From an uncultured Clostridia bacterium (lineage in GTDB: Bacteria > Bacillota > Clostridia > TANB77 > CAG-508): a DNA stretch of 35,045 bases. Location: NCBI GenBank assembly GCA_944386165.1, contig CALXAA010000019.1:1-35045 (forward strand), read 5' to 3'. Of the stretch, positions 23,982 through 32,580 are shown in pieces. Under the pieces are notes generated by a model, which was given only the letters and a program-made list of their open reading frames with translations, was not told where the DNA came from and searched no databases. Position 1 is the stretch's first letter. Each line of letters begins with the position of its first letter. Position numbers and translations under genes: made by a program.

Positions 23982-26120
23982 TTATAATGTAGAATCTTCA
24001 GCATTTTTTTCTTCTTTTGTTTCAACTAGATCTTTCATTGTTAAATTAATTCTTCCTTGGTCATCTATTTCAATAACTTTAACTGGAACTTTATCACCTA
24101 CATTTACAAAATCTGTAATATTTTTTACATGTTCTTTTGAAATTTTTGAAATATGAACTAAACCTTCTTTTCCTCCTCCAAGGTCTACAAATGCTCCAAA
24201 TGTTGTAATTCTTGTTACTGTACCATAATATATTTCACCTATTTCTATAACTCTAGCAATGTCTTCAATAATTTCTAGTGCTTTTTGAGCCATTTCTTCA
24301 TCTGATGAATATATAAATACTTGTCCATCATCTTCTATATCAATTTTTACTCCTGTTTCATCAATTATTTTATTGATTGTTTCTCCACCTTTTCCAATTA
24401 CATCTTTGATTTTTTCTACTTTTATTCTTGTTGTAACTATGTGTGGTGCATATTTTGATATTTCTTCTCTTGGCTCAGCTATTTGAGGTTTCATAATATT
24501 ATCTAAAATATATTGTCTTGCTATTTTTGTTCTTTCAAAAGCTTCTTCAATAATTTTGTAAGATAATCCATCTATTTTTATATCTACTTGTATTGCTGTT
24601 ATTCCTTTTTCTGTTCCACCTACTTTAAAATCCATATCTCCAAAAAAGTCTTCTAGTCCTTGAATATCTGTTAACATTACATAATCATCTGGATTGTCTG
24701 GATTTGTTACAAGTCCTGTTGAAATTCCAGCTACTGGTCTTTTTATTGGAACACCAGCATCCATTAGAGCTAATGTACTTCCACATATACTTGCTTGTGA
24801 TGTTGAACCATTTGAAGATAATACTTCTGATACAACTCTTATTGCATAAGGGAATTCTTCTATAGATGGTAATACTGGAACAAGTGCTTTTTCTGCTAAT
24901 GCACCATGTCCAATTTCTCTTCTTCCTGGTCCTCTTGATGTTCTAGCTTCTCCTACACTATATGGTGGGAAGTTGTATTGATGCATATATCTTTTTGCTG
25001 TTTCTGTATCTATTCCATCTAGTTCTTGTTCTTCACTTTTCATTCCAAGTGTTACTACAGACATTACTTGTGTTTGTCCTCTTGTAAATAATGCACTTCC
25101 ATGTACTCGTGGAAGTAACCCTACTTCACAAGATAATGGTCTTATTTCATCTAATGCTCTACCATCAACTCTTTTATGTTCATAGAATATCATGTCTCTA
25201 ACACATTTTTTTTCTAATTTATATATTGCTTCTCCTATTTCTTGTTTTCTTGTTTCTGCTTCTTCTTCTCCTAATTTTTCTGCTAAATTTGCTTCAATTT
25301 CTTCTGTTAAAGCTGAAACATTGTTGTCTCTTGTGTCTTTATCAACTTCTTGAACAGCTTGTTTCATTTTTTCTGTAAAGTTTTGTTCTAAGTATTCATA
25401 TAAATCATGGTCTACAGCAAATGATTTGTATTCGAATTTTGGCTTTCCAATTTCGTCTTTCATTTTTTGGATGAATTCACATAGTTTTTTGATTTGTTCA
25501 TGTCCTTTTTTTATTGCTTCTAACATTACTTCATTTGGAACTTCATTTGCTCCTGCTTCTATCATTGCTACTTTTTCTGCAGTTCCTGCAACTGTTAAGT
25601 TTAAGTCACTTATTTTTCTTTGTTCTTCTGTTGGGTTTATAACAATTTCTCCATTTACTAATCCAACATTTACTGCTGCTGTTGGTCCTCCAAATGGTAT
25701 GTCTGATATAGATAGTGCTGCAGATGCTCCTATCATTGCTGCAACTTCTGGTGAGTTATCTTGTTCAACACTTAATACTGTTGCAACAACTACAACATCA
25801 TTTCTAAAGTCTTTTGGGAATAGTGGTCTTAATGGTCTATCTATTGCTCTTGCTGCTAATATTGCTTTGTCACTTGGTTTTCCTTCTCTTTTTGTATATG
25901 ATCCTGGTATTTTTCCTACAGAATACATTTTTTCTTCAAAATCAACTGATAATGGAAAGAAATCAATTCCTTCTTTTGGCTCTTTTGATGCTGTTACATT
26001 TACCATAACAACTGTGTCTCCATATTTTACTAATACACTTCCATTTGCTAATCCTGCAAGTTTTCCTGTTTCTATTACTAGTTTTCTTCCTGCAAGTTCT
26101 GTTTCATAACTTTTAAACAT
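23982..26120 (-). CDS. pnp: polyribonucleotide nucleotidyltransferase (PNPase)
   Basis: Phosphorolytic 3'-5' exoribonuclease that degrades mRNA; trimeric, cytoplasmic. 712 residues, normal length. Two RNase PH-like halves are present, the first around residues 5-230 (PGSYTKREGKPS, ARAIDRPLRPLFP) and the second around 300-550 (RVDGRALDEIRPL, LSSNGSTSQASICG, and the metal-site region with DFFGDMDFKVGGTEKG). A KH domain (IGKGGE near 575) and an S1 domain (about 629-698) follow. A GGAGGAATAAT Shine-Dalgarno precedes the ATG. The long inverted repeat in its leader (26166-26247) may mediate autoregulation. Follows rpsO, as in most bacteria, but with a terminator between. Confidence 0.97.
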   Translation of the reverse strand: MFKSYETELAGRKLVIETGKLAGLANGSVLVKYGDTVVMVNVTASKEPKEGIDFFPLSVDFEEKMYSVGKIPGSYTKREGKPSDKAILAARAIDRPLRPLFPKDFRNDVVVVATVLSVEQDNSPEVAAMIGASAALSISDIPFGGPTAAVNVGLVNGEIVINPTEEQRKISDLNLTVAGTAEKVAMIEAGANEVPNEVMLEAIKKGHEQIKKLCEFIQKMKDEIGKPKFEYKSFAVDHDLYEYLEQNFTEKMKQAVQEVDKDTRDNNVSALTEEIEANLAEKLGEEEAETRKQEIGEAIYKLEKKCVRDMIFYEHKRVDGRALDEIRPLSCEVGLLPRVHGSALFTRGQTQVMSVVTLGMKSEEQELDGIDTETAKRYMHQYNFPPYSVGEARTSRGPGRREIGHGALAEKALVPVLPSIEEFPYAIRVVSEVLSSNGSTSQASICGSTLALMDAGVPIKRPVAGISTGLVTNPDNPDDYVMLTDIQGLEDFFGDMDFKVGGTEKGITAIQVDIKIDGLSYKIIEEAFERTKIARQYILDNIMKPQIAEPREEISKYAPHIVTTRIKVEKIKDVIGKGGETINKIIDETGVKIDIEDDGQVFIYSSDEEMAQKALEIIEDIARVIEIGEIYYGTVTRITTFGAFVDLGGGKEGLVHISKISKEHVKNITDFVNVGDKVPVKVIEIDDQGRINLTMKDLVETKEEKNAEDSTL

Positions 26121-26165
26121 ATTATTCCTCCTATTTTTTTGTTTATTTTTTACACCTTTTTTAGT

Positions 26166-26247
26166 AAATATGTATTAGATTGTAACCTCTATAATATTCT
26201 CTACTTTTAAAGAACATTATACAAGCTACTTTTCTAAATACATATTT
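26166..26247 (-). promoter_or_regulatory. long inverted repeat in the pnp leader
   Basis: AAATATGTATT (26166-26176) is perfectly complementary to AATACATATTT (26237-26247). Inner segments can continue the pairing (AG with CT, TTGTA with TACAA, TATAAT with ATTATA), so the whole 82 nt can fold into one long imperfect hairpin about 45 nt before the pnp start. In E. coli a leader stem of pnp mediates its autoregulation; a similar role here is inference. Confidence 0.5.
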
Positions 26248-26253
26248 TCTAAT

Positions 26254-26293
26254 ATTATAAAAAGGGACGTTAGCTTTTGTTGCACACGCCCCT
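26254..26293 (-). terminator. terminator of rpsO
   Basis: On the minus strand AGGGGCGT (26286-26293) pairs with ACGTCCCT (26263-26270, one G-U pair), followed by TTTTTATAAT. Readthrough could supply pnp. Confidence 0.75.
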
Positions 26294-26305
26294 AAAACTT
26301 TTTAA

Positions 26306-26569
26306 TTATTTTCTTAGTCCTAGCTTTTCAACTAAAGCTTTATAGCTTTCTGCATCTTTTTTTGCTAAGTAATTTAATAAATTTCTTCTTTTTCCAACCA
26401 TTTTAAGCATTCCTCTTCTTGAATGATTGTCTTTTTTATGAACTTTTAAGTGTTCTGTTAATTCATTAATTCTTTCTGTTAAAAGAGCTATTTGAACTTC
26501 TGAAGATCCTGTATCTTTTTCATCTCTTTGAAATTCTTTTATAATTTCTTGTTTTCTTTCTACTGTCAT
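26306..26569 (-). CDS. rpsO: 30S ribosomal protein S15
   Basis: 87 residues, complete: [28 protein letters not shown], then the 16S rRNA-binding [21 protein letters not shown] region. Binds 16S rRNA early in assembly of the 30S platform. The strong GGAGGTGT Shine-Dalgarno is partly complementary to an upstream leader segment (26618-26623), which could allow the translational autoregulation known for S15. Own promoter and terminator; pnp follows. Confidence 0.98.
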   Translation of the reverse strand: MTVERKQEIIKEFQRDEKDTGSSEVQIALLTERINELTEHLKVHKKDNHSRRGMLKMVGKRRNLLNYLAKKDAESYKALVEKLGLRK

Positions 26570-26574
26570 TTATA

Positions 26575-26633
26575 ACACCTCCTATTTCTTTTTCTCCTTA
26601 TACCGAGCACTAATACTAGGTGTCTTTTATTAG
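26575..26633 (-). promoter_or_regulatory. rpsO leader with anti-Shine-Dalgarno
   Basis: In the roughly 90-nt leader, ACACCT (26618-26623, minus strand) can pair with AGGTGT of the Shine-Dalgarno (26575-26580). A competing hairpin CTAATA (26628-26633) with TATTAG (26610-26615) would hold the anti-Shine-Dalgarno in its loop. Two exclusive folds suggest a switch, as in S15-controlled leaders of other bacteria. Confidence 0.4.
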
Positions 26634-26665
26634 GCTAAGTTAAAGGAATATTTTTAACATATTTA

Positions 26666-26694
26666 TTGTACTATACTTTCCTATAAAAATCAAG
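26666..26694 (-). promoter_or_regulatory. sigma-A promoter of rpsO
   Basis: On the minus strand, TTGATT (26689-26694), a 17-nt spacer and TACAAT (26666-26671), giving a leader of about 90 nt. Confidence 0.68.
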
Positions 26695-26731
26695 ACTTTT
26701 TACAAATTTTTCTATACTTATACAAGTGTTA

Positions 26732-28159
26732 TTAGATGATATCTCTTTTGTTGAAGCTATCATACATTGTAATTAGCATCAAAATAGCACATACTCCTAG
26801 AACAGCTAGAGAAAATCCTAATGTTGTTGATGTTGCAAAGCTTGATCCAAACATTAAGTTACTCATGTCTGTTGAATTTGTAAATATTTTGCTTGTTAAG
26901 TTTAAGTTGTTAAATGGAATAAATTTTATCCAATCTTTTGTTATAAATTGGTTTAAAATTTGCATTGCAAGTCCGTTTCCTATATATAATGCAACACTAA
27001 AACTTACTGAAACTGCAGTATTTCTGGTAATTGTTGATAACATTACTGCAAATAGTGCAAAAAGTACAACTGGTATTGCTTTTACAAAGTAAAATTCAAC
27101 TGTATATAATGTATTTCCTATTTCTTGTACTTCTCCATTTTTACAATATAAGTATGTTTCTCCATTTTCCTCAAAAAATATGTTTGCTATTGCAACACTT
27201 AATAATGATGTTATTAAAACTAAAATTATTATGTAAAACAATATAGATAGAAGTTTTGCTGTCATTATTTTCCATCTTTTATTTGGTGTTAAAGCCCAAA
27301 ATTTTATTGTTCCTGTTGATATTTCATTTGAAATTGTTCCTCCTGCTATAACAATAATTGCTATTGAAATAACAGCAATAGAAAACATTGGAGCTAATAG
27401 TTCATATCTCATTCTATAATTTGTATTTGAACCATTTGATGCATCTGGTATATTGTTTTCTAATCTGTATATACTAATTTTTATTTGTTCTTCTAATTTT
27501 TGCTTTTCTTCTGCTTTTAGTAATTTTCTTGTATTTTGATTTATTCCTGTTCTAATACTTCTTTTATTTGCTTCTATTCCATTAATAATATTTGCTTTCC
27601 AGTCTGTATCTGTATTCCCATCTTTTCCTATTTCATATTTTTCTTTTAATTCTAATATTGCTAAATTATCTTCGTATTCTTGCTGTGAGATTATATTATT
27701 TTCTAATTGTAATTTTACTTCTTGTTTTTGATAATTTATGTATTCATTGAAATTATTTTCTTTTAATATTTTCAATAGTTTTTCTGGATTATTTCCACTT
27801 TGTTTCAAATCTACTATTTTTTGGATTATCTCATTTTTCCAAAAATCTGAGTATGGGGAAACATTATATTCTAAATATAGTTTATATTCTTCTAGTGTTC
27901 TTTGCATACTTTGTTTTGTTTCCTCATCTAATTTATCATTTTGTAATTGTGTTTCAAAATATTCTATTTGCTGGCTTAAATATTCCTCTTGATTTTCGTA
28001 TATATATGATGTAGTAATTTTTCCTTCTGTTTTTTCCATAATTTTTACTATTCCAAGTACAGCTAGTAATGATAATACAATAGCAATTAACATTATTTTG
28101 GTAGAAAGTTTTTTCCATGTTTTTATGTTTTCGTCTATAAATAATTTAATTATTTTCAT
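26732..28159 (-). CDS. ABC-2 type transporter permease
   Basis: 475 residues from the ATG at 28159, which has GGGAGGT upstream and overlaps the ATPase gene by 14 nt (translational coupling). One membrane helix (about 18-40) is followed by a large extracytoplasmic region of about 200 residues rich in Glu, Lys and Gln with coiled-coil character. A block of five or so helices follows (about 250-470), including the GTISNEISTGTIKFWALTPNKRWKIM loop typical of ABC-2 permeases. Works with the preceding ATPase as an exporter; substrate unknown. Last gene of the DUF4116 operon. Confidence 0.9.
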   Translation of the reverse strand: MKIIKLFIDENIKTWKKLSTKIMLIAIVLSLLAVLGIVKIMEKTEGKITTSYIYENQEEYLSQQIEYFETQLQNDKLDEETKQSMQRTLEEYKLYLEYNVSPYSDFWKNEIIQKIVDLKQSGNNPEKLLKILKENNFNEYINYQKQEVKLQLENNIISQQEYEDNLAILELKEKYEIGKDGNTDTDWKANIINGIEANKRSIRTGINQNTRKLLKAEEKQKLEEQIKISIYRLENNIPDASNGSNTNYRMRYELLAPMFSIAVISIAIIVIAGGTISNEISTGTIKFWALTPNKRWKIMTAKLLSILFYIIILVLITSLLSVAIANIFFEENGETYLYCKNGEVQEIGNTLYTVEFYFVKAIPVVLFALFAVMLSTITRNTAVSVSFSVALYIGNGLAMQILNQFITKDWIKFIPFNNLNLTSKIFTNSTDMSNLMFGSSFATSTTLGFSLAVLGVCAILMLITMYDSFNKRDII

Positions 28160-29066
28160 TTTTACCTCCCTCTGTTGCGTCAAAGAATATATCCTCAAGT
28201 GTATGACTTTTTGGAATTACTGCTTTTATTTCTACGTCAGAAATAGCTAATTCCTTTACAACTTTAGGTAATTTTTCTGTTGGAAGCACAATATTTAAAA
28301 TATCTTTATCTATTTTGGTTTCTATATTAAATTTTTCCTTTAATATTTTTACTGTTTTTTCAATATTTTTTACTCTTAATTCAACATGTTCTGTTGTTTC
28401 TTCTTTAGGCTGTGATATTTCTTCTACTTTTACTATTTTTCCATTATCTAATACTGCAACTTTATCACACATTTGTTGCATTTCTGCTAAAATATGTGAT
28501 GATACAAAAACAGCAACACCATCTTTATGAGCAATTTCTTTTAATATATCTCTTAATTTTTTTATTCCCGCTGGATCTAGACCATTTGTAGGTTCATCTA
28601 AAATTAATACTTTAGGTTTATGTAATAATGTTAATGCCAAACCTAATCTTTGTTTCATTCCTAATGAATATTTTCCTACTTTATCCCTTTCTCTACCTTT
28701 TAATTCTACCATTTCTAAAACTTCATCTATTCTTTTTTTATCTATATTTCTTAGTCTAGCATGAAGTTTTAAATTATCTATACCAGACATATATCTGTAC
28801 ATATCTGGATTTTCAACAATTCCTCCTATACATTCCATAGCCTTTTCGAATTGTTTTTTTGTATCATATCCATTTACTTTTATTATTCCAGAATCACTAT
28901 CTATTAAATGTAAAATCATTTTTATTGTTGTTGTTTTCCCTGATCCATTTGGTCCTAAAAAACCATATACTTCTCCTTCTTTTACACTTAAACTTATGTT
29001 ATCAATTATTTTTCTTTTTCCAAATGTTTTACTAACATTTTCTAATTCTAATACAACTTTTGACAT
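28146..29066 (-). CDS. ABC transporter ATP-binding protein
   Basis: 306 residues. Walker A GPNGSGKT (38-45), Q-loop region near 84 (GGIVENPDMY), signature YSLGMKQR (133-140), Walker B VLILDEPT (153-160) and the switch histidine in VFVSSHIL. The C-terminal extension (about 225-300) is that of drug/bacteriocin-type exporters (DrrA/BcrA-like). Powers the permease that overlaps its 3' end. GAAAGGGGATATTC precedes the ATG; the anchored protein gene lies 16 nt upstream. Confidence 0.94.
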   Translation of the reverse strand: MSKVVLELENVSKTFGKRKIIDNISLSVKEGEVYGFLGPNGSGKTTTIKMILHLIDSDSGIIKVNGYDTKKQFEKAMECIGGIVENPDMYRYMSGIDNLKLHARLRNIDKKRIDEVLEMVELKGRERDKVGKYSLGMKQRLGLALTLLHKPKVLILDEPTNGLDPAGIKKLRDILKEIAHKDGVAVFVSSHILAEMQQMCDKVAVLDNGKIVKVEEISQPKEETTEHVELRVKNIEKTVKILKEKFNIETKIDKDILNIVLPTEKLPKVVKELAISDVEIKAVIPKSHTLEDIFFDATEGGKNENN

Positions 29067-29082
29067 GAATATCCCCTTTCTT

Positions 29083-29667
29083 CTAATATAAATATAAATC
29101 AGATGAATTTTGATAATAGTCTAAATAAGAGTATACAATTTTCCATTTTCCATCTACTTTTTGTAATGTTATTTCATCTCCACTTGTAGATTGTATATTT
29201 TGTTTTTCTTCTTCTTCATTAGTCTCAGTATTAACATGTTTATATGATGTTTCTAAATTTGAAGAAAATTTAACTACTACTTGGTCTCCATCAAATTCAT
29301 ATTTAGATATTTTATCTATATTTTTTTTGCAATTTGTTATTATTTTGTTTTCATTAGATTGTTTAACAATTTCTAGTACATATTGTGATTGTAATTCTAT
29401 TGCATCTTCATTTTCTATCATTACATTTTTTAATTCGTTATTTATATTATCTTGAATTTTTTGTTCATTTTCTTCTGATAAATTTTGCATATCTTCAGGT
29501 AAAACCATTAAATTGTCTATTAAATTTATATATTCTTCACAAGATGTTTTAATGGCTGTTTTATCCGCTTCTCTTTGTTTTTCAACTCCTTTTAAGTAAG
29601 TTATTAAAACTATTAGTACTATTATAGTTAATAATAATCCTTTATTTATTTTTTTCCATATTTTCAT
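29083..29667 (-). CDS. membrane-anchored hypothetical protein
   Basis: 194 residues from the ATG at 29667, which has GAAAGGAGTC upstream; the ATG at 29697 would overlap the end of the previous gene. One N-terminal membrane helix (about 8-28) follows MKIWKK. The rest is an acidic, Asn/Glu-rich extracytoplasmic region ending in a beta-like segment (EITLQKVDGKWKIVYSYLD) of the kind seen in NTF2-like or similar small exported domains. I do not recognise a family. Its place between DUF4116 and the ABC genes suggests it is an accessory of the exporter. Confidence 0.7.
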   Translation of the reverse strand: MKIWKKINKGLLLTIIVLIVLITYLKGVEKQREADKTAIKTSCEEYINLIDNLMVLPEDMQNLSEENEQKIQDNINNELKNVMIENEDAIELQSQYVLEIVKQSNENKIITNCKKNIDKISKYEFDGDQVVVKFSSNLETSYKHVNTETNEEEEKQNIQSTSGDEITLQKVDGKWKIVYSYLDYYQNSSDLYLY

Positions 29668-29689
29668 AATTTGACTCCTTTCAATGAAT

Positions 29690-30217
29690 TTATGCATTTA
29701 ATAAATTTAAAATATCTTGGTCTTTTTTGAGTTCATCATCTAAAAATTCATAACAGTTCTTATTTACTTTCATTGCAGCTAAACCTATTTCTTTATCTGC
29801 TCTAAGTCTTTTGCTTGCATATTTTATTATAATAGGCTTATTGGTTACAGCAAGCATTACAACTTCTTTATCATCTCTCATTTGCTGTGTTGCAAAATAT
29901 AAAATTTGTCCTGTTTTCTTTAAACCAGAAATTAGTAATTCTTTATCATTAAGTAATGGTTCTTTTGCATAGCAATATGTCCAGCCTACTTCACTTACAG
30001 AATCATATACTACTTCTCTGTCTGCTTTTAGTCTATCACTTACATATTCTAGTACTTCTGGATTGTTGTGAATTGCTGCTAATGCTATTTCTTTATCGTC
30101 TTTCATTTCATCTCCTGCAAAGTCAAGTAGTGCTCCTTCTTTTGATACATTTTCTAATACATATTCTCTGTTATGTGCGTTTTCTCTCATTTTTGTAACT
30201 TCTATTCTTTCTGGCAT
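29690..30217 (-). CDS. DUF4116 repeat protein
   Basis: 175 residues with no signal peptide or membrane segment. About six tandem units of roughly 25 residues follow the pattern (D)(K/R)E-hydrophobic-AA-NN/hydrophobic-LEYAS..L..D, for example IALAAIHNNPEVLEYVSDRL and VVMLAVTNKPIIIKYASKRL. This matches DUF4116, a helical leucine-rich-like repeat common in protists and some gut bacteria. Probably a protein-interaction scaffold in the cytoplasm. AGAAAGGGGGAAG precedes the ATG. It is first in the operon with the anchored protein and the ABC exporter. Confidence 0.85.
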   Translation of the reverse strand: MPERIEVTKMRENAHNREYVLENVSKEGALLDFAGDEMKDDKEIALAAIHNNPEVLEYVSDRLKADREVVYDSVSEVGWTYCYAKEPLLNDKELLISGLKKTGQILYFATQQMRDDKEVVMLAVTNKPIIIKYASKRLRADKEIGLAAMKVNKNCYEFLDDELKKDQDILNLLNA

Positions 30218-30308
30218 TTTCTTCCCCCTTTCTATTATATCTTTTTCTTTGTAATTATATCATTTTATCTTTTGTTTTACTATAAATATTTTATTAATAT
30301 TTCTTTAA

Positions 30309-30354
30309 AAATTTTGAAAAAACACTGTACTTTTCTCAAAATTTAGTGTATAAT
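30309..30354 (+). promoter_or_regulatory. promoter with operator-like inverted repeat for the small RNA
   Basis: TGTACT (30326-30331), a 17-nt spacer and a perfect TATAAT (30349-30354). AAATTTTGA (30309-30317) and TCAAAATTT (30336-30344) form a 9-bp perfect inverted repeat that brackets the -35, as an operator would. Confidence 0.5.
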
Positions 30355-30360
30355 TTTAAT

Positions 30361-30476
30361 AGTTAAATGAATAATATATATTATAAATAATATTATTTAT
30401 ATTGGTCTCACAAGGACCAAACCCGTGTAGACGCAGAGCGTCGCAAAAAGAGCCATTCCAAGAATGGCTCTTTTTT
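30361..30476 (+). ncRNA. candidate structured small RNA
   Basis: No ORF. After the promoter come a 20-bp AT palindrome (30382-30401), hairpin TTGGTC/GACCAA (30402-30420, loop TCACAAG), a conserved-looking AACCCGTGTA single strand, hairpin GACGC/GCGTC (30430-30442, loop AGA) and a strong intrinsic terminator GAGCCATTC/GAATGGCTC (30450-30470) with six T. The GC-rich core stands out sharply from its surroundings. It faces a decayed DUF3800 gene. RNA motif families named DUF3800-I and onward are known for lying near such genes; whether this is one of them I cannot test here. I could not match it to any riboswitch I know. Confidence 0.6.
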
Positions 30477-30477
30477 A

Positions 30478-30920
30478 TTATAATCTTTTGCTTTTTAATT
30501 GCCTAATAATTCCTAAAATATCTTTTACACTAAAAAAATATTTTTCTGCACTAGTTCGATTGCTAATTCTCTATTTAATTGAACCCTACTATTTTTATAT
30601 CTTTTATCAATTACTATGGTATGTATCTTCACTTTAACTCTTTTAGAAAAATAAAATATTGCCCAAAATATGTCTTTTCTTTGCTCAAAATTTAAGTTTG
30701 AATATTCTCCTCTTTTAGCTACCAAATCAGCAAGATGTATCATACCATCATAGTTAGCTTTTTTTAATCTTTTATTCAAATATTCTAATTCATCGACGAT
30801 TGAATTATCACTTTCATGTATCGTAAATGAAACATCATATAATTCTGAACTTCCATTCACAAATCCAAAATCACCACTTTCATCAATAAAAATATTAAGT
30901 CTTTGTTTTATATTAATCAC
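30478..30920 (-). pseudogene. decayed DUF3800 protein gene
   Basis: The first frame (GTG at 30918-30920 down to a stop at 30525) begins with LNIFIDESGDFGF, the DUF3800 start, where the acidic residues belong to an RNase H-like site. It continues to VIDKRYKNSR and then breaks. A second frame, from about 30553 to the stop at 30478-30480, reads TSAEKYFFSVKDILGIIRQ, which resembles the family's C-terminal segment. About 80-100 central codons, including the second catalytic region, are missing and the frame changes. The gene starts 4 nt after the recN stop with only a weak ribosome site. Non-functional in my view; a shortened 131-residue protein could still be made. Confidence 0.72.
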
Positions 30921-30924
30921 CTAC

Positions 30925-32556
30925 TTATGATACTTTTTTGTTTCTAAGTTCACTTGCATATTTTAGTGTTATTTCATTTACTTCTCCAGATGATATTCTT
31001 GCAATTTCTTGTAATACTTCTTGTTCATTTAATAATTTTACTTTTGTAGATGTTCTTTCATTTTCAACTTTTTTACTTATAAAGTAGTTGTAGTCTGCTA
31101 TTGCTGCTATTGTAGCTAAATGTGATATACATAATATTTGATGATTTTTTGAAATTGCTTTCATTTTTTCTGCTACTGATTTTGCTGCTTTTCCACTTAT
31201 TCCTGTATCTATTTCATCAAATATTAATACTGGCATATTGTCTGCTTCTGCTAGTACTTTTTTGATTGCAAGCATAATTCTAGACATTTCTCCTCCTGAT
31301 GCAATTTTGCTAAGTTCACATTCATTTTCTCCTATGTTTGTTTTTATGAATATTCTTACTTCGTCTTTTCCGTTTTCGAAAAATTCATTTTCTTTGAATT
31401 CTACTTTTACATTTATTTTTGCGTTTTTCATTTCTAATTCTAATAATTCTTTGTTTATCTTTTCACTTAGTTCTTTTGCATATTTTGTTCTTATTTCACT
31501 TATTTGTGTTCCAATTTTATTTAGTGATTTTTCTAATTCTAGTTGCTCTTTTCTTAATTTTGCATTATATTCTTCTACATTTTCTATCTTTTTAATTTCT
31601 TTTTCTACTTCTTCTGCATATTCTAGTATTTCTTGTATGTTATTTCCATATTTTCTTTTTAAGTTATATATTGTATCTATTCTTGTTTCTACTTTTTCTC
31701 TTTCTTCTTCGTCAAATTCTATGTCTTCACAATATGAGTTTATGTCTCTTGATATTTCTTGTATTCCATAATAGATGTTTCTTAATTCTTCTATTGTTTG
31801 GCTATATTTTGGGTCTATTTCTTCTATTTTTTCTAGTGCTCTTACTGCTGTTCCTATACAGTCAATTGTATTTTCTCCTACTGCTTGTGATGCTTCTCCT
31901 AAATTTTTTGCAATTTTTTCTGAGTTCATCATTATTTTTCTTTTTTCTTCTAGTTTCTCTTCTTCTCCATTTTTTAGCTTTGCTTCTTTTATTTCATTTA
32001 ATTGATATTTTAATAGGTCTAGTTTTCTTTGTTTTTCTTTTTCGTCTCCATAATTGTTTTTTAGTTCTCTTTTTATTTCATTGTATCTTATGTATTTTTC
32101 GCTATATGAACTTTTAAGTTGAATGATTTCTTTTCCAATGAAATTATCAAGATATTTTATGTGTGTACTATTGTCAAATAGTTGTTGGTTTTGATTTTGA
32201 CCATGTATTTCTATATAATTACTCATAAATGTTTTTAGTTCATTTACTGTTACTAGTCTTCCATTTATTTTGCAAGAGTTTCTACCATTACTGTATATTT
32301 CTCTTGTAATTATTATGTTTCCATCTATTGAATTTATGTCTTGTGGTTCATACATACAAATTTCCACATAAGAATAGTTTTCTCCTTTTCTTATCATTTC
32401 TTTTGAAAATCTTCCACCACAGATTATTTCTAATGAGTCTATTATTAGTGTTTTTCCTGCTCCTGTTTCTCCTGTAAGTACATTCATTCCACTGTTTAAG
32501 TTTATTTCTAAATCATCTATTATTCCAATGTTTTTTATGTGTAAATTTGTAATCAT
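30925..32556 (-). CDS. recN: DNA repair protein RecN
   Basis: SMC-like ATPase that gathers DNA ends at double-strand breaks. 543 residues, normal length. Walker A GETGAGKT (29-36), two long coiled-coil arms (about 150-380), signature SGGEMSR (420-426) and Walker B VLIFDEIDTG (442-451). AGGAGAG precedes the ATG. A strong promoter with a LexA box at the start site makes it SOS-inducible, as in other bacteria. recD2 is upstream on the same strand. Confidence 0.97.
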   Translation of the reverse strand: MITNLHIKNIGIIDDLEINLNSGMNVLTGETGAGKTLIIDSLEIICGGRFSKEMIRKGENYSYVEICMYEPQDINSIDGNIIITREIYSNGRNSCKINGRLVTVNELKTFMSNYIEIHGQNQNQQLFDNSTHIKYLDNFIGKEIIQLKSSYSEKYIRYNEIKRELKNNYGDEKEKQRKLDLLKYQLNEIKEAKLKNGEEEKLEEKRKIMMNSEKIAKNLGEASQAVGENTIDCIGTAVRALEKIEEIDPKYSQTIEELRNIYYGIQEISRDINSYCEDIEFDEEEREKVETRIDTIYNLKRKYGNNIQEILEYAEEVEKEIKKIENVEEYNAKLRKEQLELEKSLNKIGTQISEIRTKYAKELSEKINKELLELEMKNAKINVKVEFKENEFFENGKDEVRIFIKTNIGENECELSKIASGGEMSRIMLAIKKVLAEADNMPVLIFDEIDTGISGKAAKSVAEKMKAISKNHQILCISHLATIAAIADYNYFISKKVENERTSTKVKLLNEQEVLQEIARISSGEVNEITLKYASELRNKKVS

Positions 32557-32580
32557 AAAAATACTCTCCTTTCAGATAAA

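Noticed and set aside
25426..26109. Long open frame antisense to pnp
   Set aside because: Mirror of the codon pattern of pnp; no ribosome site, and composition rich in Ser, Phe and Ile typical of a shadow frame. The same holds for frames antisense to recA (18393-18839) and rel.
30402..30442. Cyclic-di-GMP or other known riboswitch
   Set aside because: The GACGCAGAGC and AAACC elements recall the GEMM motif, but here GACGC closes a simple 5-bp hairpin, the two-helix GEMM fold cannot be drawn, and no plus-strand gene follows.
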